A DNA stretch of 64,000 bases from positions 992,001 through 1,056,000 of the forward strand of contig NZ_CP010976.1 in NCBI RefSeq assembly GCF_000949425.1, given 5' to 3'. The notes below the pieces were generated by a model that was not told the origin of the DNA, did no database searches, and saw only the letters and a list, made by a program, of their open reading frames with translations. A program made the translations under genes and the position numbers. Of the stretch, positions 29,076 to 37,600 are shown piece after piece (position 1 is the first letter of the stretch; every line of letters starts with the position of its first letter). This DNA is from Paenibacillus sp. IHBB 10380. GTDB taxonomy: Bacteria; Bacillota; Bacilli; Paenibacillales; Paenibacillaceae.

Positions 29076-29753
29076 TCAACTTGAGGACTTGACGATACAG
29101 GAGGGTGAATCGTTTCTTACAGAATTCACTTCTGTGCTGACAGGATCGGCTTGCATAGCCTCAGCGGGATAGGGGACGAGTAGTTGTTGTAGAGAGGATG
29201 TTGTAATTTCTTGGCGATTCAGCCATTTCATCTCATCTTCTGGTTTCAATATAACAGGCATGCGATTATGAATAGGGGCCATTAAAGAGTTGGGGGTTGT
29301 GGTAATAATCGTGCAAGTACTTGTCTTACTGCCGTCTGGGGCTATCCAAGTATCATATAATCCTGCGAAGCTGAACATACTGCCGCTTCTAAGGGTGATC
29401 CGATAAGGTTGTTTGCTGTTCTCACGCTTCTGCCATTCATAGAAACCGTCTGCTGGAATTAAACATCGCTTGCGTGCGAAAGGGATCTTATACGCAGGCT
29501 TGTCTTTCAGAGTCTCACTGCGTGCATTGATCATCCTGCTCCCCATACTCTCATCCTTAGCCCAAGATGGTACGAGACCCCATCTCAGCTCTCCTAGTCG
29601 GAAGTTCTGCCCGTCATGAATCACGGATACTACGAGCTGGGTAGGTGCAATGTTGTATTGCGGATGATGGTATGGAACAGCCAATGCTGCATCGATCTGA
29701 TAGCGTAGCATAAGTTCTTCCAGCGTAACCGTTAAACTATAGCGACCACACAT
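29076..29753 (-). CDS. SOS response-associated peptidase (SRAP/HMCES/YedK family)
   Basis: A 225-residue protein that forms a stable thiazolidine DNA-protein crosslink at abasic sites in single-stranded DNA. The catalytic Cys2 (MCGRYSL), the asparagine in YNIAPTQ, the glutamate in DGFYEWQ and the histidine in PIHNRMPV are all present. GGAGGAG lies just upstream. No SOS box is obvious in the short upstream region. It is isolated between SpoVIF and the VanZ-RDD gene. Confidence 0.93.
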   Translation of the reverse strand: MCGRYSLTVTLEELMLRYQIDAALAVPYHHPQYNIAPTQLVVSVIHDGQNFRLGELRWGLVPSWAKDESMGSRMINARSETLKDKPAYKIPFARKRCLIPADGFYEWQKRENSKQPYRITLRSGSMFSFAGLYDTWIAPDGSKTSTCTIITTTPNSLMAPIHNRMPVILKPEDEMKWLNRQEITTSSLQQLLVPYPAEAMQADPVSTEVNSVRNDSPSCIVKSSS

Positions 29754-29968
29754 GAAAACTCCTCCTCACGATTAAAATATCTTAATCATATTAATTTGTC
29801 CTTATATTAAATGCAACCTAGCAAGCTAATGATCACCTGTCCAAAAGAATTGTGTGAGTAAAATAAAACAATATACAATGGGGTAGATTAACTAATAGGG
29901 AATACTACCTATTTTAGGATGGCGTTCGAGTGTTACATTTTAAATTTTCCATCGAAAGTGGTGCAGTA

Positions 29969-31111
29969 ATGACATATATCCTACCTATACAAGTCGCCTT
30001 TATAATATTTAGTATCTTGGGTTTTTTCCTAATCATTCCTTGGATGATTTATAGTTATAGAAAATATGGTTTTTTCAGTTTATGGACCTCATTAATAGTT
30101 TACTCCTTCAGCTTCTATATGTTATCAGCTTTATTTCTAGTCCTGTTGCCTCTTCCGACAACTCGGAATACATGCGCCCTTCAATCACCTGATACGGTTT
30201 ATTATTCATTAGCTCCATTTTCTTTTATTCGGGATACATTTACAGGAAGTTCCATTGTATGGTCACAGCCCACTACCTATATTCAACTATTTAAACAAAG
30301 CGCATTCTTACAAGCAGCATTTAATTTCATATTATTGCTGCCACTTGGAGTGTATCTAAGATACTTTCTTCAGGAGAAACGATACTGGAAGAGGGCATTT
30401 GGTTTAGGTTTTGCACTTTCCCTCTTTTATGAAATCACGCAACTAACAGGAATTTATGGGCTTTATACATGTCCTTATCGCATATTTGACGTTGACGATC
30501 TTATATTGAACAGTACGGGTGCTCTTTTCGGTTTCCTTATCGCTCCCGTAATACTAGCTTTGTTTCCTTCTAAAAAGAGCGTTTTAGCCAAAAAGGAAAA
30601 AGTACTTAAGGAGAACATAGTATCACCCTTAGCGCGGTTACTAGCTGTAATAATAGACTTTTTAGTTATTGGAATCGGCTGGTCGCTAACCATTGGGCTA
30701 TTTACATCGAGTAGGTTTATAGAGATTATTTTTACCACCATTGGTTTTCTTGTAGTATTCTTTATTCTGCCAGTTTTTTGGGGAGGAAAAACATTAGGCA
30801 CAAATATTATGGGATATAAACTTATAAGTACGGTGGAAAGTAGACCTTCTTGGCAAGCATTTTTAAAAAGGTGCTTGGCGTTATATTTGCCTTGGGTGAT
30901 ATTAACATTACTAAACGTAATAACGGGTATGAACATAGATATAAATTCCGATTTATATCCTTATCATGTATGGGTCAGTCTTGTCGCATTCATTTTTGTG
31001 TTTATCATGTGGTCTGTTCTGTTTATTCATGCCATTCTCGTTATTTTCAGAAAAGATAATCGTCCCTTTTACTTTGACTATGTCGCTAATTTAACACTAA
31101 GAAAAAAATAA
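29969..31111 (+). CDS. VanZ-like / RDD membrane protein fusion
   Basis: A 380-residue polytopic membrane protein. The N-terminal 200 residues are VanZ-like (NFILLLPLGVYLRYF and IFDVDDLILNSTGALFGF). The C-terminal part resembles an RDD domain (ARLLAVIIDFLVIGIGW, GGKTLGTNIMGYKLI). VanZ-family proteins are linked to teicoplanin resistance in some hosts, but most have unknown roles. ATG 29969 gives a normal VanZ start; GTG 29930 would add 13 residues. A very strong terminator follows. Confidence 0.8.
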   Translation: MTYILPIQVAFIIFSILGFFLIIPWMIYSYRKYGFFSLWTSLIVYSFSFYMLSALFLVLLPLPTTRNTCALQSPDTVYYSLAPFSFIRDTFTGSSIVWSQPTTYIQLFKQSAFLQAAFNFILLLPLGVYLRYFLQEKRYWKRAFGLGFALSLFYEITQLTGIYGLYTCPYRIFDVDDLILNSTGALFGFLIAPVILALFPSKKSVLAKKEKVLKENIVSPLARLLAVIIDFLVIGIGWSLTIGLFTSSRFIEIIFTTIGFLVVFFILPVFWGGKTLGTNIMGYKLISTVESRPSWQAFLKRCLALYLPWVILTLLNVITGMNIDINSDLYPYHVWVSLVAFIFVFIMWSVLFIHAILVIFRKDNRPFYFDYVANLTLRKK

Positions 31112-31158
31112 ACCTTAAAAAAATAAATCCCATTTAGGGATTTTATTTTTTTAAGGTT
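31111..31158 (+). terminator. Strong intrinsic terminator
   Basis: A 21-bp stem with one bulge (left arm starts AACCTTAAAAAAATAAATCC, right arm ends TTTTTTTAAGGTT) closes a 5-nt loop. It begins at the stop codon of the VanZ-RDD gene. Confidence 0.92.
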
Positions 31159-31264
31159 TATGTAAGGTTAAAATTAAAACAGTGTAAGGTCAAGGAGAGA
31201 TAATTAAAGAAGAAATTGAAAATATATTTTATATGTAAAAATAGAAATTAAGAGGTGAAACACT

Positions 31265-31582
31265 GTGAAAGGAAATAAAATTCTATCATCTTTATGTTAC
31301 TTTAGTATCTTTTTTACACCGTTTCTATTCCCACTCATTGTATTTTTTGTAGCGGAGGAAGATGTGAAATATCATGCCAAAAAAGCATTATGGACACATC
31401 TCATCCCCTATGCAGCTTTAATTGCTGGGCTTGTGGCATCTGGAGTAATCGGACTGAGTACACAAACTGAAACTGCAATGGTAATGGGGATAATCGTAGC
31501 TTATATTATTTTTGCTGTTATTGGGGTTTACTTTTTCGTTTGGAATATTCTAAAAGGTATAAAACTGTTAAGAGAAATTTAA
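31265..31582 (+). CDS. DUF4870-type small membrane protein
   Basis: A 105-residue protein with three hydrophobic helices: LCYFSIFFTPFLFPLIVFFV, LIPYAALIAGLVASGVIGL and GIIVAYIIFAVIGVYFFVW. The motif DVKYHAKKALWTH between helices one and two resembles the DUF4870 family signature. Function is unknown. GTG 31265 is preceded by AAGAGGTGAAA. It appears to be a single-gene unit. Confidence 0.75.
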   Translation: MKGNKILSSLCYFSIFFTPFLFPLIVFFVAEEDVKYHAKKALWTHLIPYAALIAGLVASGVIGLSTQTETAMVMGIIVAYIIFAVIGVYFFVWNILKGIKLLREI

Positions 31583-31627
31583 TTTTCCATAAGAAGGGTG
31601 CTCTTTTTTACTTAAAGCATAAAATAC

Positions 31628-31665
31628 TTGACTCCTACTTTAGTTGTAACTATAATAATTACATC
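31628..31665 (+). promoter_or_regulatory. Promoter with overlapping operator O1
   Basis: TTGACT (31628-31633) and TATAAT (31651-31656) are 17 bases apart, a near-ideal sigma-A promoter. AGTTGTAACT (31642-31651) plus AATTACATC (31657-31665) form a half-degenerate copy of the operator at 31725. It covers the spacer and the -10 box. A repressor bound here would block RNA polymerase. Confidence 0.8.
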
Positions 31666-31724
31666 GTAGGTGGTGTTACATCTTAATGCATTCTACATGG
31701 AGAGAAGGCATATTTTTTTGTCTC

Positions 31725-31749
31725 AGTTGTAACTATATTAGTTACAACT
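31725..31749 (+). promoter_or_regulatory. Perfect palindromic operator O2
   Basis: AGTTGTAACT, then ATATT, then AGTTACAACT: a perfect 10-5-10 palindrome, 33 bases before the start of the DsbA-like gene. Its centre is 83 bp from the O1 centre, close to eight helical turns. A dimeric MarR-, HxlR- or Rrf2-like repressor is the likely binder, but no such gene is adjacent. Confidence 0.8.
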
Positions 31750-31782
31750 AGGAACTAAATAAAAAAAGTGAGGGAATATAAT

Positions 31783-32415
31783 ATGACTGTAAAAATAAAA
31801 GCTTATTCAGATTTTATATGTCCATTTTGTTTTTTAGGGAAAGGTCCTTTAGACGAAATCGTAAAGGAAAAAGATGTAGAAGTAGAGTGGATGCCATTTG
31901 AATTACGTCCGAGTCCTTATTCCAAAATTGATCCATGGCAAGACCCTGATAAGTTGAGTTCATGGGATTCCTTTATTCTTCCTACTGCCAAAAGGCTAGG
32001 AGTTGATATGCGTTTACCGCATGTTTCCCCTCATCCTTATACACATTTGGCTTTTGAAGGGCATCAGTTTGCAAAGGAACATGGAAAAGGAAATGAATTT
32101 CATCATAGAGTATTCACTGCTTTCTTCCAAGAGGAACAAAATATTGAAGACATTGAAGTATTAACAGAATTAGCGGGTGAAGTTGAACTTTCTAAGGATG
32201 CTTTTAGAGAAGCGTTAGTATCACGGAAATATCGTGAAGTGCATCAAGAAGCTATAAAACATGCTTATGAGAAAGCTAAAATTACAGCTGTTCCAACGTT
32301 TATAATCGGTGATGAGGTTATTCAAGGACTAGCTAGCAAAGAAAGATTAGCACAAATCATTGATAAGGAATTAGAAAAAAATAAAGCCAACGAATTTGAA
32401 GGTATGCAATCATGA
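31783..32415 (+). CDS. DsbA-family (FrnE-like) thiol oxidoreductase
   Basis: A 210-residue cytoplasmic thioredoxin-fold protein with the redox motif CPFC near the N-terminus (SDFICPFCFLGKG) and a cis-proline segment AVPTFIIGDEVIQG. The arrangement fits the FrnE/2-hydroxychromene-isomerase-like DsbA group, often linked to redox or electrophile stress. ATG 31783 follows GTGAGGGA. It overlaps the next gene by four bases. Promoter and operators upstream indicate repression relieved by a signal, probably oxidative or electrophilic. Confidence 0.88.
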   Translation: MTVKIKAYSDFICPFCFLGKGPLDEIVKEKDVEVEWMPFELRPSPYSKIDPWQDPDKLSSWDSFILPTAKRLGVDMRLPHVSPHPYTHLAFEGHQFAKEHGKGNEFHHRVFTAFFQEEQNIEDIEVLTELAGEVELSKDAFREALVSRKYREVHQEAIKHAYEKAKITAVPTFIIGDEVIQGLASKERLAQIIDKELEKNKANEFEGMQS

Positions 32416-32816
32416 GTCAAAAAATGAATTTAGAGATTATTCGTAGGACATATGAAGGTCCATCTTCTTCCAATGCCCAGTATTTACTGGCAGCTTTTTC
32501 AGAGCATGTGGAATGGACAGAAGCTGCAGGGTCTCCATATGGTGGAACATACAAGGGTGTAGAAGCTGTCATGGAGAATGTATTTAGTCGTTTGACATTA
32601 GAATGGGATGATTATAAAGCGAGTGTAAATACGTATCACGAAATAAAAGACAAGGATATCATTATTGTTGAAGGAGTTTATTCCGGTACCTTTAAAGAAA
32701 CTGGAAAAGCATTTCATGCAGAATTTGTACATGTGTGGGAACTTCAAAACAGGAAAATTATGAAATTTAAACAATATGTAGATAGTCATCTTGTTCAACA
32801 GGCTATGATAGTCTAA
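32412..32816 (+). CDS. SnoaL/NTF2-like protein
   Basis: A 134-residue protein with the NTF2-like fold pattern: RTYEGPSSSNAQYLLAAFSEHVEWTEAAG at the start, then GTYKGVEAV and the closing FVHVWELQNRKIMKFKQYVD. Members include ketosteroid-isomerase-like enzymes and small-molecule binders. The ATGA overlap with the DsbA-like gene means both act in one response. The substrate is unknown. Confidence 0.82.
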   Translation: MSQKMNLEIIRRTYEGPSSSNAQYLLAAFSEHVEWTEAAGSPYGGTYKGVEAVMENVFSRLTLEWDDYKASVNTYHEIKDKDIIIVEGVYSGTFKETGKAFHAEFVHVWELQNRKIMKFKQYVDSHLVQQAMIV

Positions 32817-32856
32817 AAAACTAAGACCGACCATTTAAATAACAATAATCTCCATT

Positions 32857-32902
32857 AACCTTCGTCAAGGTATAATCTATATCTTTTGACGGAGGTTTTT
32901 GT
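32857..32902 (+). terminator. Intrinsic terminator
   Basis: AACCTTCGTCAA (32857-32868) pairs with TTGACGGAGGTT (32886-32897) with one mismatch and is followed by T residues. It ends the DsbA/SnoaL operon. Confidence 0.8.
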
Positions 32903-33032
32903 CATGAATGAAAAGATCGATTTCGGATATTAAGGGATATTAAGGTTGCTGTAAGGTTATGGCTATAACCAGGTAAGGTTGAACGCCTATAATTTAATTA
33001 ATCATACTTATAGTAGACAGGAGTAAAGAGAA

Positions 33033-33851
33033 ATGACATTAATCAAAAAATGGATGGTTTTAAATAGCTTCCAACTTAAACTAATTGGTATCCTCTTGAT
33101 GGTATTTGACCATGTGCATCAATTTTTTCACACAGAAGGAATACCGTTGTGGTTCACTTGGCTGGGACGAATTGTTGCACCTATCTTTTTGTTTGCCAGC
33201 GCGGAGGGATTCCATTATACGCGCAGCAAGTCTAAATATTTGCTTCATTTGTACGCCGGCTATTTGTTTATGCTGATAATGTCGGCTACGATTCCAGCTT
33301 TTTTTCCAAGCGATAATGTGCTTATGAATAATATTTTTGGAACACTCTTTCTTTCTGTATTATACATGACCTTGATTGATCGTTTTATAGAAGCAATCAA
33401 ACGCCGGAGAGGGGGAGCTATCGTTTGGTCCTTCGTTCTGATGCTATTGCCGATTATATGGACATTTGTCTCCATGTATATGTTTTCATTTCTGGCCTCC
33501 CAGGAAAAGATATCCATAATGGGACTCTATATGATTCAATTTTTCCCATCTCTTCTTATGACTGAAGGATCTTTCATTTTTGTCTTGCTTGGAGTCATGT
33601 TTTATTATTTGCGTAAGTACCGTATGGCCCAAATAGCTGCGCTGGTAGCTGTGAGTATTTTCGTTGGGCTCAATTCACCTGTGCCTATGTATAATCTGAA
33701 TGGGAACTTTCAGTGGTTAATGGTGGCAGCGGCAATCCCTATTTATCTATACAACGGACAGAAGGGGAGAAACATGAAGTATTTCTTCTACCTGTTCTAC
33801 CCTGCACACATTTACTTTCTTTATATACTCGCTTATTACTGGAATCGCTAA
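33033..33851 (+). CDS. TraX-family membrane protein
   Basis: A 272-residue polytopic membrane protein with about eight hydrophobic helices. The N-terminal LKLIGILLMVFDHVHQFF and WLGRIVAPIFLFASAEGF match the TraX family (acyltransferase-3-like). In F plasmids TraX acetylates pilin; chromosomal Bacillota members are of unknown role. GACAGGAG precedes the ATG. The C-terminal FYLFYPAHIYFLYIL is typical of the family. A perfect terminator follows. Confidence 0.85.
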   Translation: MTLIKKWMVLNSFQLKLIGILLMVFDHVHQFFHTEGIPLWFTWLGRIVAPIFLFASAEGFHYTRSKSKYLLHLYAGYLFMLIMSATIPAFFPSDNVLMNNIFGTLFLSVLYMTLIDRFIEAIKRRRGGAIVWSFVLMLLPIIWTFVSMYMFSFLASQEKISIMGLYMIQFFPSLLMTEGSFIFVLLGVMFYYLRKYRMAQIAALVAVSIFVGLNSPVPMYNLNGNFQWLMVAAAIPIYLYNGQKGRNMKYFFYLFYPAHIYFLYILAYYWNR

Positions 33852-33872
33852 TTCATTTCACAATTGATAAAT

Positions 33873-33920
33873 AACGAAATATAAGCGAGGAGAAGCAACT
33901 CTCCTCGCTTATATTTCGTT
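33873..33920. terminator. Perfect 21-bp terminator stem, bidirectional
   Basis: A 21-bp perfect stem (33873-33893 with 33900-33920) closes a 6-nt loop. It serves TraX and, on the other strand, the small gene ending at 33926. Confidence 0.9.
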
Positions 33921-33925
33921 TAATC

Positions 33926-34096
33926 CTATTTACTTTTGCTATCAAGGATTGCTACACATCTTCTATTCTTTTTACGGATATAAATAATTACAAATAGCAC
34001 AATACAAACCAATAAGATAATGATAATCCAACCATGGAAAATAATATTTTGGTAAGAAACATGTGATAGAATGTGAATTTTTAGAAGATGAAACAT
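33926..34096 (-). CDS. Possible small single-span membrane protein, 56 residues
   Basis: An ATG-started frame encodes MFHLLKIHILSHVSYQ, then one long hydrophobic helix (GWIIIILLVCIVLFVIIYI) and a basic tail (RKKNRRC). The stop lies five bases before the shared terminator, which favours a real gene. No good ribosome binding site is visible, so it may be the tail of a decayed longer gene. Confidence 0.35.
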   Translation of the reverse strand: MFHLLKIHILSHVSYQNIIFHGWIIIILLVCIVLFVIIYIRKKNRRCVAILDSKSK

Positions 34097-34276
34097 ATGA
34101 AGTAACTGCTATTGAGTTTAATAATTTCGAAGCATATTTGTTGCCTTTCAAACCTAAAATTCCAATTATATTTATAGTATTTCCGTAGTAGCGAATAAAT
34201 GGGAATGATCTGCTAAAAGACGGAAAAATAAATTCAATCTTATTAGAAAAGAAAAGCAAGAAAGAAATAGATTAAT
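34045..34276 (+). pseudogene. Degenerate coding remnant, unknown family
   Basis: In one plus frame KKHVIECEFLEDETYEV and AIEFNNFEAYLLPFKPK read protein-like up to a stop at about 34186. Protein-like sequence resumes after further stops as NGNDLLKDGKINSILLEKK and ends near 34276. This looks like a small decayed gene, but I cannot assign it. It overlaps the minus-strand candidate above; both cannot be intact. Confidence 0.3.
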
Positions 34277-34316
34277 TACTGGAAGTCAGTTGGATTAAAG
34301 CAATGCAAATTGTTTA

Positions 34317-34401
34317 TTGAACTAATGGATAACTATAGTTTGAAATTGGAAGGGCTGCCACGAGGTAGTCCTTTTTCAACTAACGGCAGGATAGTTTAAT
34401 T
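34317..34401 (+). repeat. Two-hairpin intergenic repeat, copy R1
   Basis: Left module GAACTAATGGATAACTATAG plus TTTGAA, central hairpin GGGCTGCC/GGTAGTCC with T-run, right module CAACTAACGGCAGG plus ATAGTTTAAT. This is the full three-part architecture shared with copies at 36281, 42489 and 47143. Confidence 0.75.
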
Positions 34402-34556
34402 ATATTTGTTCAATCCATCTGTATAATGCATCCACATGAATAGTGTAGGATTGACTTGGACTAAATTCTTATCATTGATACTCAAGAAGTTAACGTTTCC
34501 GACTACGTAATCCATGCGATCAGTTTCTGTTATATTGAAATTTTGTCGGAGTTAAT

Positions 34557-34583
34557 TGTAACCTTTTGGCTATAATTCGTATC
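34557..34583 (+). promoter_or_regulatory. Candidate ECF-type autoregulated promoter
   Basis: TGTAACC (34557-34563) and CGTATC (34578-34583) are spaced about as in extracytoplasmic-function sigma promoters (TGAAAC and CGTA types). They lie about 55 bases before the sigma factor gene, as expected for autoregulation. Confidence 0.5.
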
Positions 34584-34639
34584 TAACAATTGATTGGACT
34601 TTACAGTCATGATTAATAAGGCGAAGGAGAATCATCAAT

Positions 34640-35164
34640 GTGAGCAATAAGCAAGATGTAAGAAAAGCAAGAAATGGAGATCACGAAGCATTTATACGAC
34701 TCATCACCGAAATGAAGCTACCTCTATACCGTATGGCGCATTCCATATTGAAAAGTGATGAGGACTGCGCCGACGCCATTCAAGAAACAATCCTTAAAGC
34801 ATACAAGGCTGTACATACTCTTCAAAAACCGGATTATTTTCAGTCGTGGCTATTTCGTATTCTGATCAATGAGTGCAATCGGCTACTGGCGAAGCACCTC
34901 AAGCTAGGAGAGGTTGAAGCGATTGAGAGGCTCTCGTATATTGAACCGGGGTATGGGAATATCGATATCCGCGAAGTTGTGAACGATCTGGATGAATCGT
35001 TGCGAATCGTTGTTATTCTGCACTATTTTCACGATATGACAATGAAGCAGATTTCCGATATTTTAGATCTTACAGAGGGGGCGGTAAAAACGAGAATGCA
35101 CCGTGCCCGTAAGCAATTACTTGAATGGTTGTCAAATTTAGAGACAAAGGAGCATGAGGCATGA
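34640..35164 (+). CDS. ECF-family RNA polymerase sigma factor
   Basis: A 174-residue sigma-70 group 4 protein. Region 2 shows AFIRLITEMKLPLYRMAHSIL, DCADAIQETILKAYKA and FQSWLFRILINECN. Region 4 shows VVILHYFHDMTMKQISDIL followed by EGAVKTRMHRARKQL. The start is GTG 34640 after GAAGGAG, because the overlapping ATG is followed directly by TGA. It overlaps its anti-sigma gene by four bases. Similar in type to SigV/SigM-like stress sigma factors; the inducing signal is unknown. Confidence 0.92.
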   Translation: MSNKQDVRKARNGDHEAFIRLITEMKLPLYRMAHSILKSDEDCADAIQETILKAYKAVHTLQKPDYFQSWLFRILINECNRLLAKHLKLGEVEAIERLSYIEPGYGNIDIREVVNDLDESLRIVVILHYFHDMTMKQISDILDLTEGAVKTRMHRARKQLLEWLSNLETKEHEA

Positions 35165-36243
35165 ACGACTTTCAGTTGCAATCCAAATTGTTGGAACTGC
35201 GTGCAGAAGAGCCCGAGATCTTACCAGAGATCGTTGAGTTAAAAATGATGGAAGCTTTTGCTGAGATAGAACCTTTAAAAAGGACTGCGAGCAACAAGTT
35301 TAAACTTACGCTGGTTGCTGCCGTGGCAGCTATTCTGTTCGGTGGCCTCTTCGGTTCAGCATTCGTCTCGCCTACAATAGCACAGACTTTGAAGGGAATT
35401 CCGTTCATGGATCGGTTATTTACGCTTACCGGCAATGTTGGGCTTCAGAACGCCGATCAAAAAGGGTTGCTCTCGGAGTCCAGCTACAGCATAATGAAAA
35501 ATCAAATCACTGTAAGTATAACGAAGGTCATCTATACGGGTTCAAACGTCTCGTTCGTGCTGCAAGAGCAGGCCGAAAAAGGGAAACGTGTTCCGCTGCG
35601 GTACCAGGCGATTGTTCAAATTGACGGTAAAGGAGCGCCTATAATCCTTTCAAGCGGCCATACGCAAATAGACGAATTGAATCCAAGCGAAGGCGCTGCA
35701 GTTATTAGCATCAGCCACTCCGACGAGGTAGATAGCCTCACTGGTGAGCCCTATTCGTTCCCGGATACGTTTCAACTTGGTTTTACTGTATTGCTTGAAG
35801 GGATGGAGGAAACGCCGTTCCAATTCGAGATTCCTGTCAAGAAAAATGCAGATGACAATAAGTTTACACCTCCTAATGCCGAGAAGACATGGAATGAAGT
35901 AAGCCTTTCTGTAAAAAGCTTAGAATTCACACCAGTCATGACACAACTAGTGGTTCACATCGATAACTCGGATGAAGCGGATAAGCTTACCGAAGGGCAG
36001 TATTTCGAATATGTGATCGAGGATCAATCTGGAAATATCGTTGAAATGTCGAAAGGCAAATCGGGCTATTGGATTCCCGGTACGGAGGTGTTTTCCACGC
36101 TTGCCGAACTTACGCCATTCGAGAATGTTCCTCAGTCTGTTATTGTGAAGCCGTATATTTCCATTTACAAGGAAGACGGGACGATATCAAGAATGTATAT
36201 TCCTGAGTTAGAGATGCCGATCGAGATAAAACTCAAAGGTTAA
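35161..36243 (+). CDS. Anti-sigma factor, membrane-anchored (DUF4179-like)
   Basis: A 360-residue protein with a cytoplasmic N-terminus of about 45 residues, one membrane helix (LTLVAAVAAILFGGLFGSAF) and a large extracytoplasmic beta-rich domain. This topology and the ATGA overlap with the ECF sigma gene indicate a cognate anti-sigma factor. The outside domain resembles DUF4179/DUF5643 proteins. It probably holds the sigma factor until an envelope signal arrives. Confidence 0.82.
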   Translation: MNDFQLQSKLLELRAEEPEILPEIVELKMMEAFAEIEPLKRTASNKFKLTLVAAVAAILFGGLFGSAFVSPTIAQTLKGIPFMDRLFTLTGNVGLQNADQKGLLSESSYSIMKNQITVSITKVIYTGSNVSFVLQEQAEKGKRVPLRYQAIVQIDGKGAPIILSSGHTQIDELNPSEGAAVISISHSDEVDSLTGEPYSFPDTFQLGFTVLLEGMEETPFQFEIPVKKNADDNKFTPPNAEKTWNEVSLSVKSLEFTPVMTQLVVHIDNSDEADKLTEGQYFEYVIEDQSGNIVEMSKGKSGYWIPGTEVFSTLAELTPFENVPQSVIVKPYISIYKEDGTISRMYIPELEMPIEIKLKG

Positions 36244-36280
36244 ACTATCGTTAATGAAACACCAATGTAATAAAACATTT

Positions 36281-36375
36281 ATTCAAGTAACGGGAAATGA
36301 TAGTTGAATAACATACATTGTTGAACGAGCTGAGGTAGCCTGCTCATTTTATTAAACTATAAGGCAGTTTATTTA
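36281..36375 (+). repeat. Two-hairpin intergenic repeat, copy R2
   Basis: Left module CAAGTAACGGGAAATGATAG plus TTGAATAA, central hairpin GAGC ... AGG/CCT ... GCTC, right module AAACTATAAGGCAGTTTATT. The 13-mer CTATAAGGCAGTT (36357-36369) occurs again at 46033-46045. Confidence 0.75.
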
Positions 36376-36380
36376 TAATA

Positions 36381-36548
36381 TTGGTTTGGTTCTTGACCAG
36401 AAGCGATTTCACCTAATATAATTATCCATTAATAACCAATGCGAAAAGGTCCAGGTCCGTTATTACCTGTATAGATCGTCGTTAGTTGTTAATGGCTATT
36501 TGGGTGGCACCGCGAATAATTCGCCTCATATTGTGGGACATTTTTTTG
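36381..36548 (+). promoter_or_regulatory. T-box riboswitch leader
   Basis: GGGTGGCACCGCG (36502-36514) is an almost perfect T-box core. The antiterminator stem GCGAA/TTCGC follows at once, and a T-run lies at 36541-36547. Upstream, TTGGTT (36381) and AACCAA (36434) can close a short stem I. T-boxes sense uncharged tRNA and let transcription continue. Stem I is shorter than usual and I could not read the specifier codon safely. Confidence 0.85.
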
Positions 36549-36577
36549 TTTTTATTTAGCAAAGGAGGGTGAAATTT

Positions 36578-37519
36578 ATGGAACCTACGCTTACAGCCGA
36601 TCTTGAAAGAATTCTGCGAAAACTTGAAAAAGCTGATTTAATTAATCTTTTAGTCGATAGGATATCCTCAAGTGACTTGAATTCACTTCTCTTAAAAGTA
36701 TTCAGCGAGAAAACAAAAACATCTTCTCCGAATGATCTACTTAAAAGATATCGGGAAAACCGTTTTGTACACCCAGCTGAGGTCGATGTACTCTTGCTTA
36801 AGAAGTTGGAGATGGATGTTTTAGATATTGCTTCTAAACATTCTATTTCGGCAATTCAATTATCTCCCGTAGCACCTTTGGGTTGTGCTTCTGTGCTAGG
36901 AACGGTTGATCAAAACAAAGCCATCTCAGCCCTTAGAGGAACGGAAGTTGTATCAGATGCTACTAATCTCTTAGCACTACATATCAGTGAATTAATTAAA
37001 ACAAATTATTCAAAGAATAAGAGAGATCATTTTATTCGCTTCTGTACAACCCATAGGCATGTCCGAGCGCAATTCTTTGGAGATGCTCCAGGGATGCTAC
37101 CACATTTCCATTTATTTTGTATGGTGACTTCTGGAGTAGACGAAGGTTCCTACAGCTTCGAAAAACAATCATTATGGGAACATATAAAAGTTTACCAAAG
37201 TATATTTAAGACTCTTTTTGGATCTGAAATCGAGATCATCTTAAGTGAACGTAATGGTTACAAAGATACTGCTGGTCTGGTCTCAAGGATCATAAAACAC
37301 GGGCATGAACTGTCAATGAATGTGTCGGTAAGTACAGGTGAGCAGAATAAGGAAAACCAGTATTACAAAGGATTGCAATTCACTTTAAAGACAGTTATAG
37401 GTGAAACGGAGTATTACATTGGTGATGGTGGCTTTGTAGATTGGACACAAAATATGTTAGGTAGCAGGAAAGAGCGGCTATTAATTAGTGCAATTGGTCT
37501 GGATAGACTAATTTTATAA
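36578..37519 (+). CDS. Class II aminoacyl-tRNA-synthetase-like protein, T-box controlled
   Basis: A 313-residue protein that does not match any full tRNA synthetase by eye. Class II hallmarks are suggested: a motif-2-like FCTTHRHVRAQFF and a motif-3-like ending SAIGLDRLIL. The segment PVAPLGCASVLGTVDQNKAI and RGTEVVSDATNLLAL may form the substrate pocket. There is no anticodon-binding domain. ATG 36578 follows AAAGGAGG by nine bases. The T-box in its leader shows it is induced by shortage of one charged tRNA, so it probably acts in amino acid or tRNA metabolism. Substrate unknown. Confidence 0.6.
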   Translation: MEPTLTADLERILRKLEKADLINLLVDRISSSDLNSLLLKVFSEKTKTSSPNDLLKRYRENRFVHPAEVDVLLLKKLEMDVLDIASKHSISAIQLSPVAPLGCASVLGTVDQNKAISALRGTEVVSDATNLLALHISELIKTNYSKNKRDHFIRFCTTHRHVRAQFFGDAPGMLPHFHLFCMVTSGVDEGSYSFEKQSLWEHIKVYQSIFKTLFGSEIEIILSERNGYKDTAGLVSRIIKHGHELSMNVSVSTGEQNKENQYYKGLQFTLKTVIGETEYYIGDGGFVDWTQNMLGSRKERLLISAIGLDRLIL

Positions 37520-37530
37520 ATTTCCGTAGC

Positions 37531-37600
37531 CTCATTGCACTGACGGGAAACGATAGTGCAATGGAGAGACCACCGAGGCATAAGTGGTCTTCTTTTTTGT
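37531..37600 (+). repeat. Two-hairpin intergenic repeat, copy R3
   Basis: Left hairpin CATTGCACT (37533-37541) with AGTGCAATG (37555-37563) encloses GACGGGAAACGAT. The second hairpin AGACCAC/GTGGTCT with T-run works as a terminator for the preceding gene. The left arms differ from copy R5 (AACTAACG/CGTTAGTT) but still pair. Confidence 0.8.
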
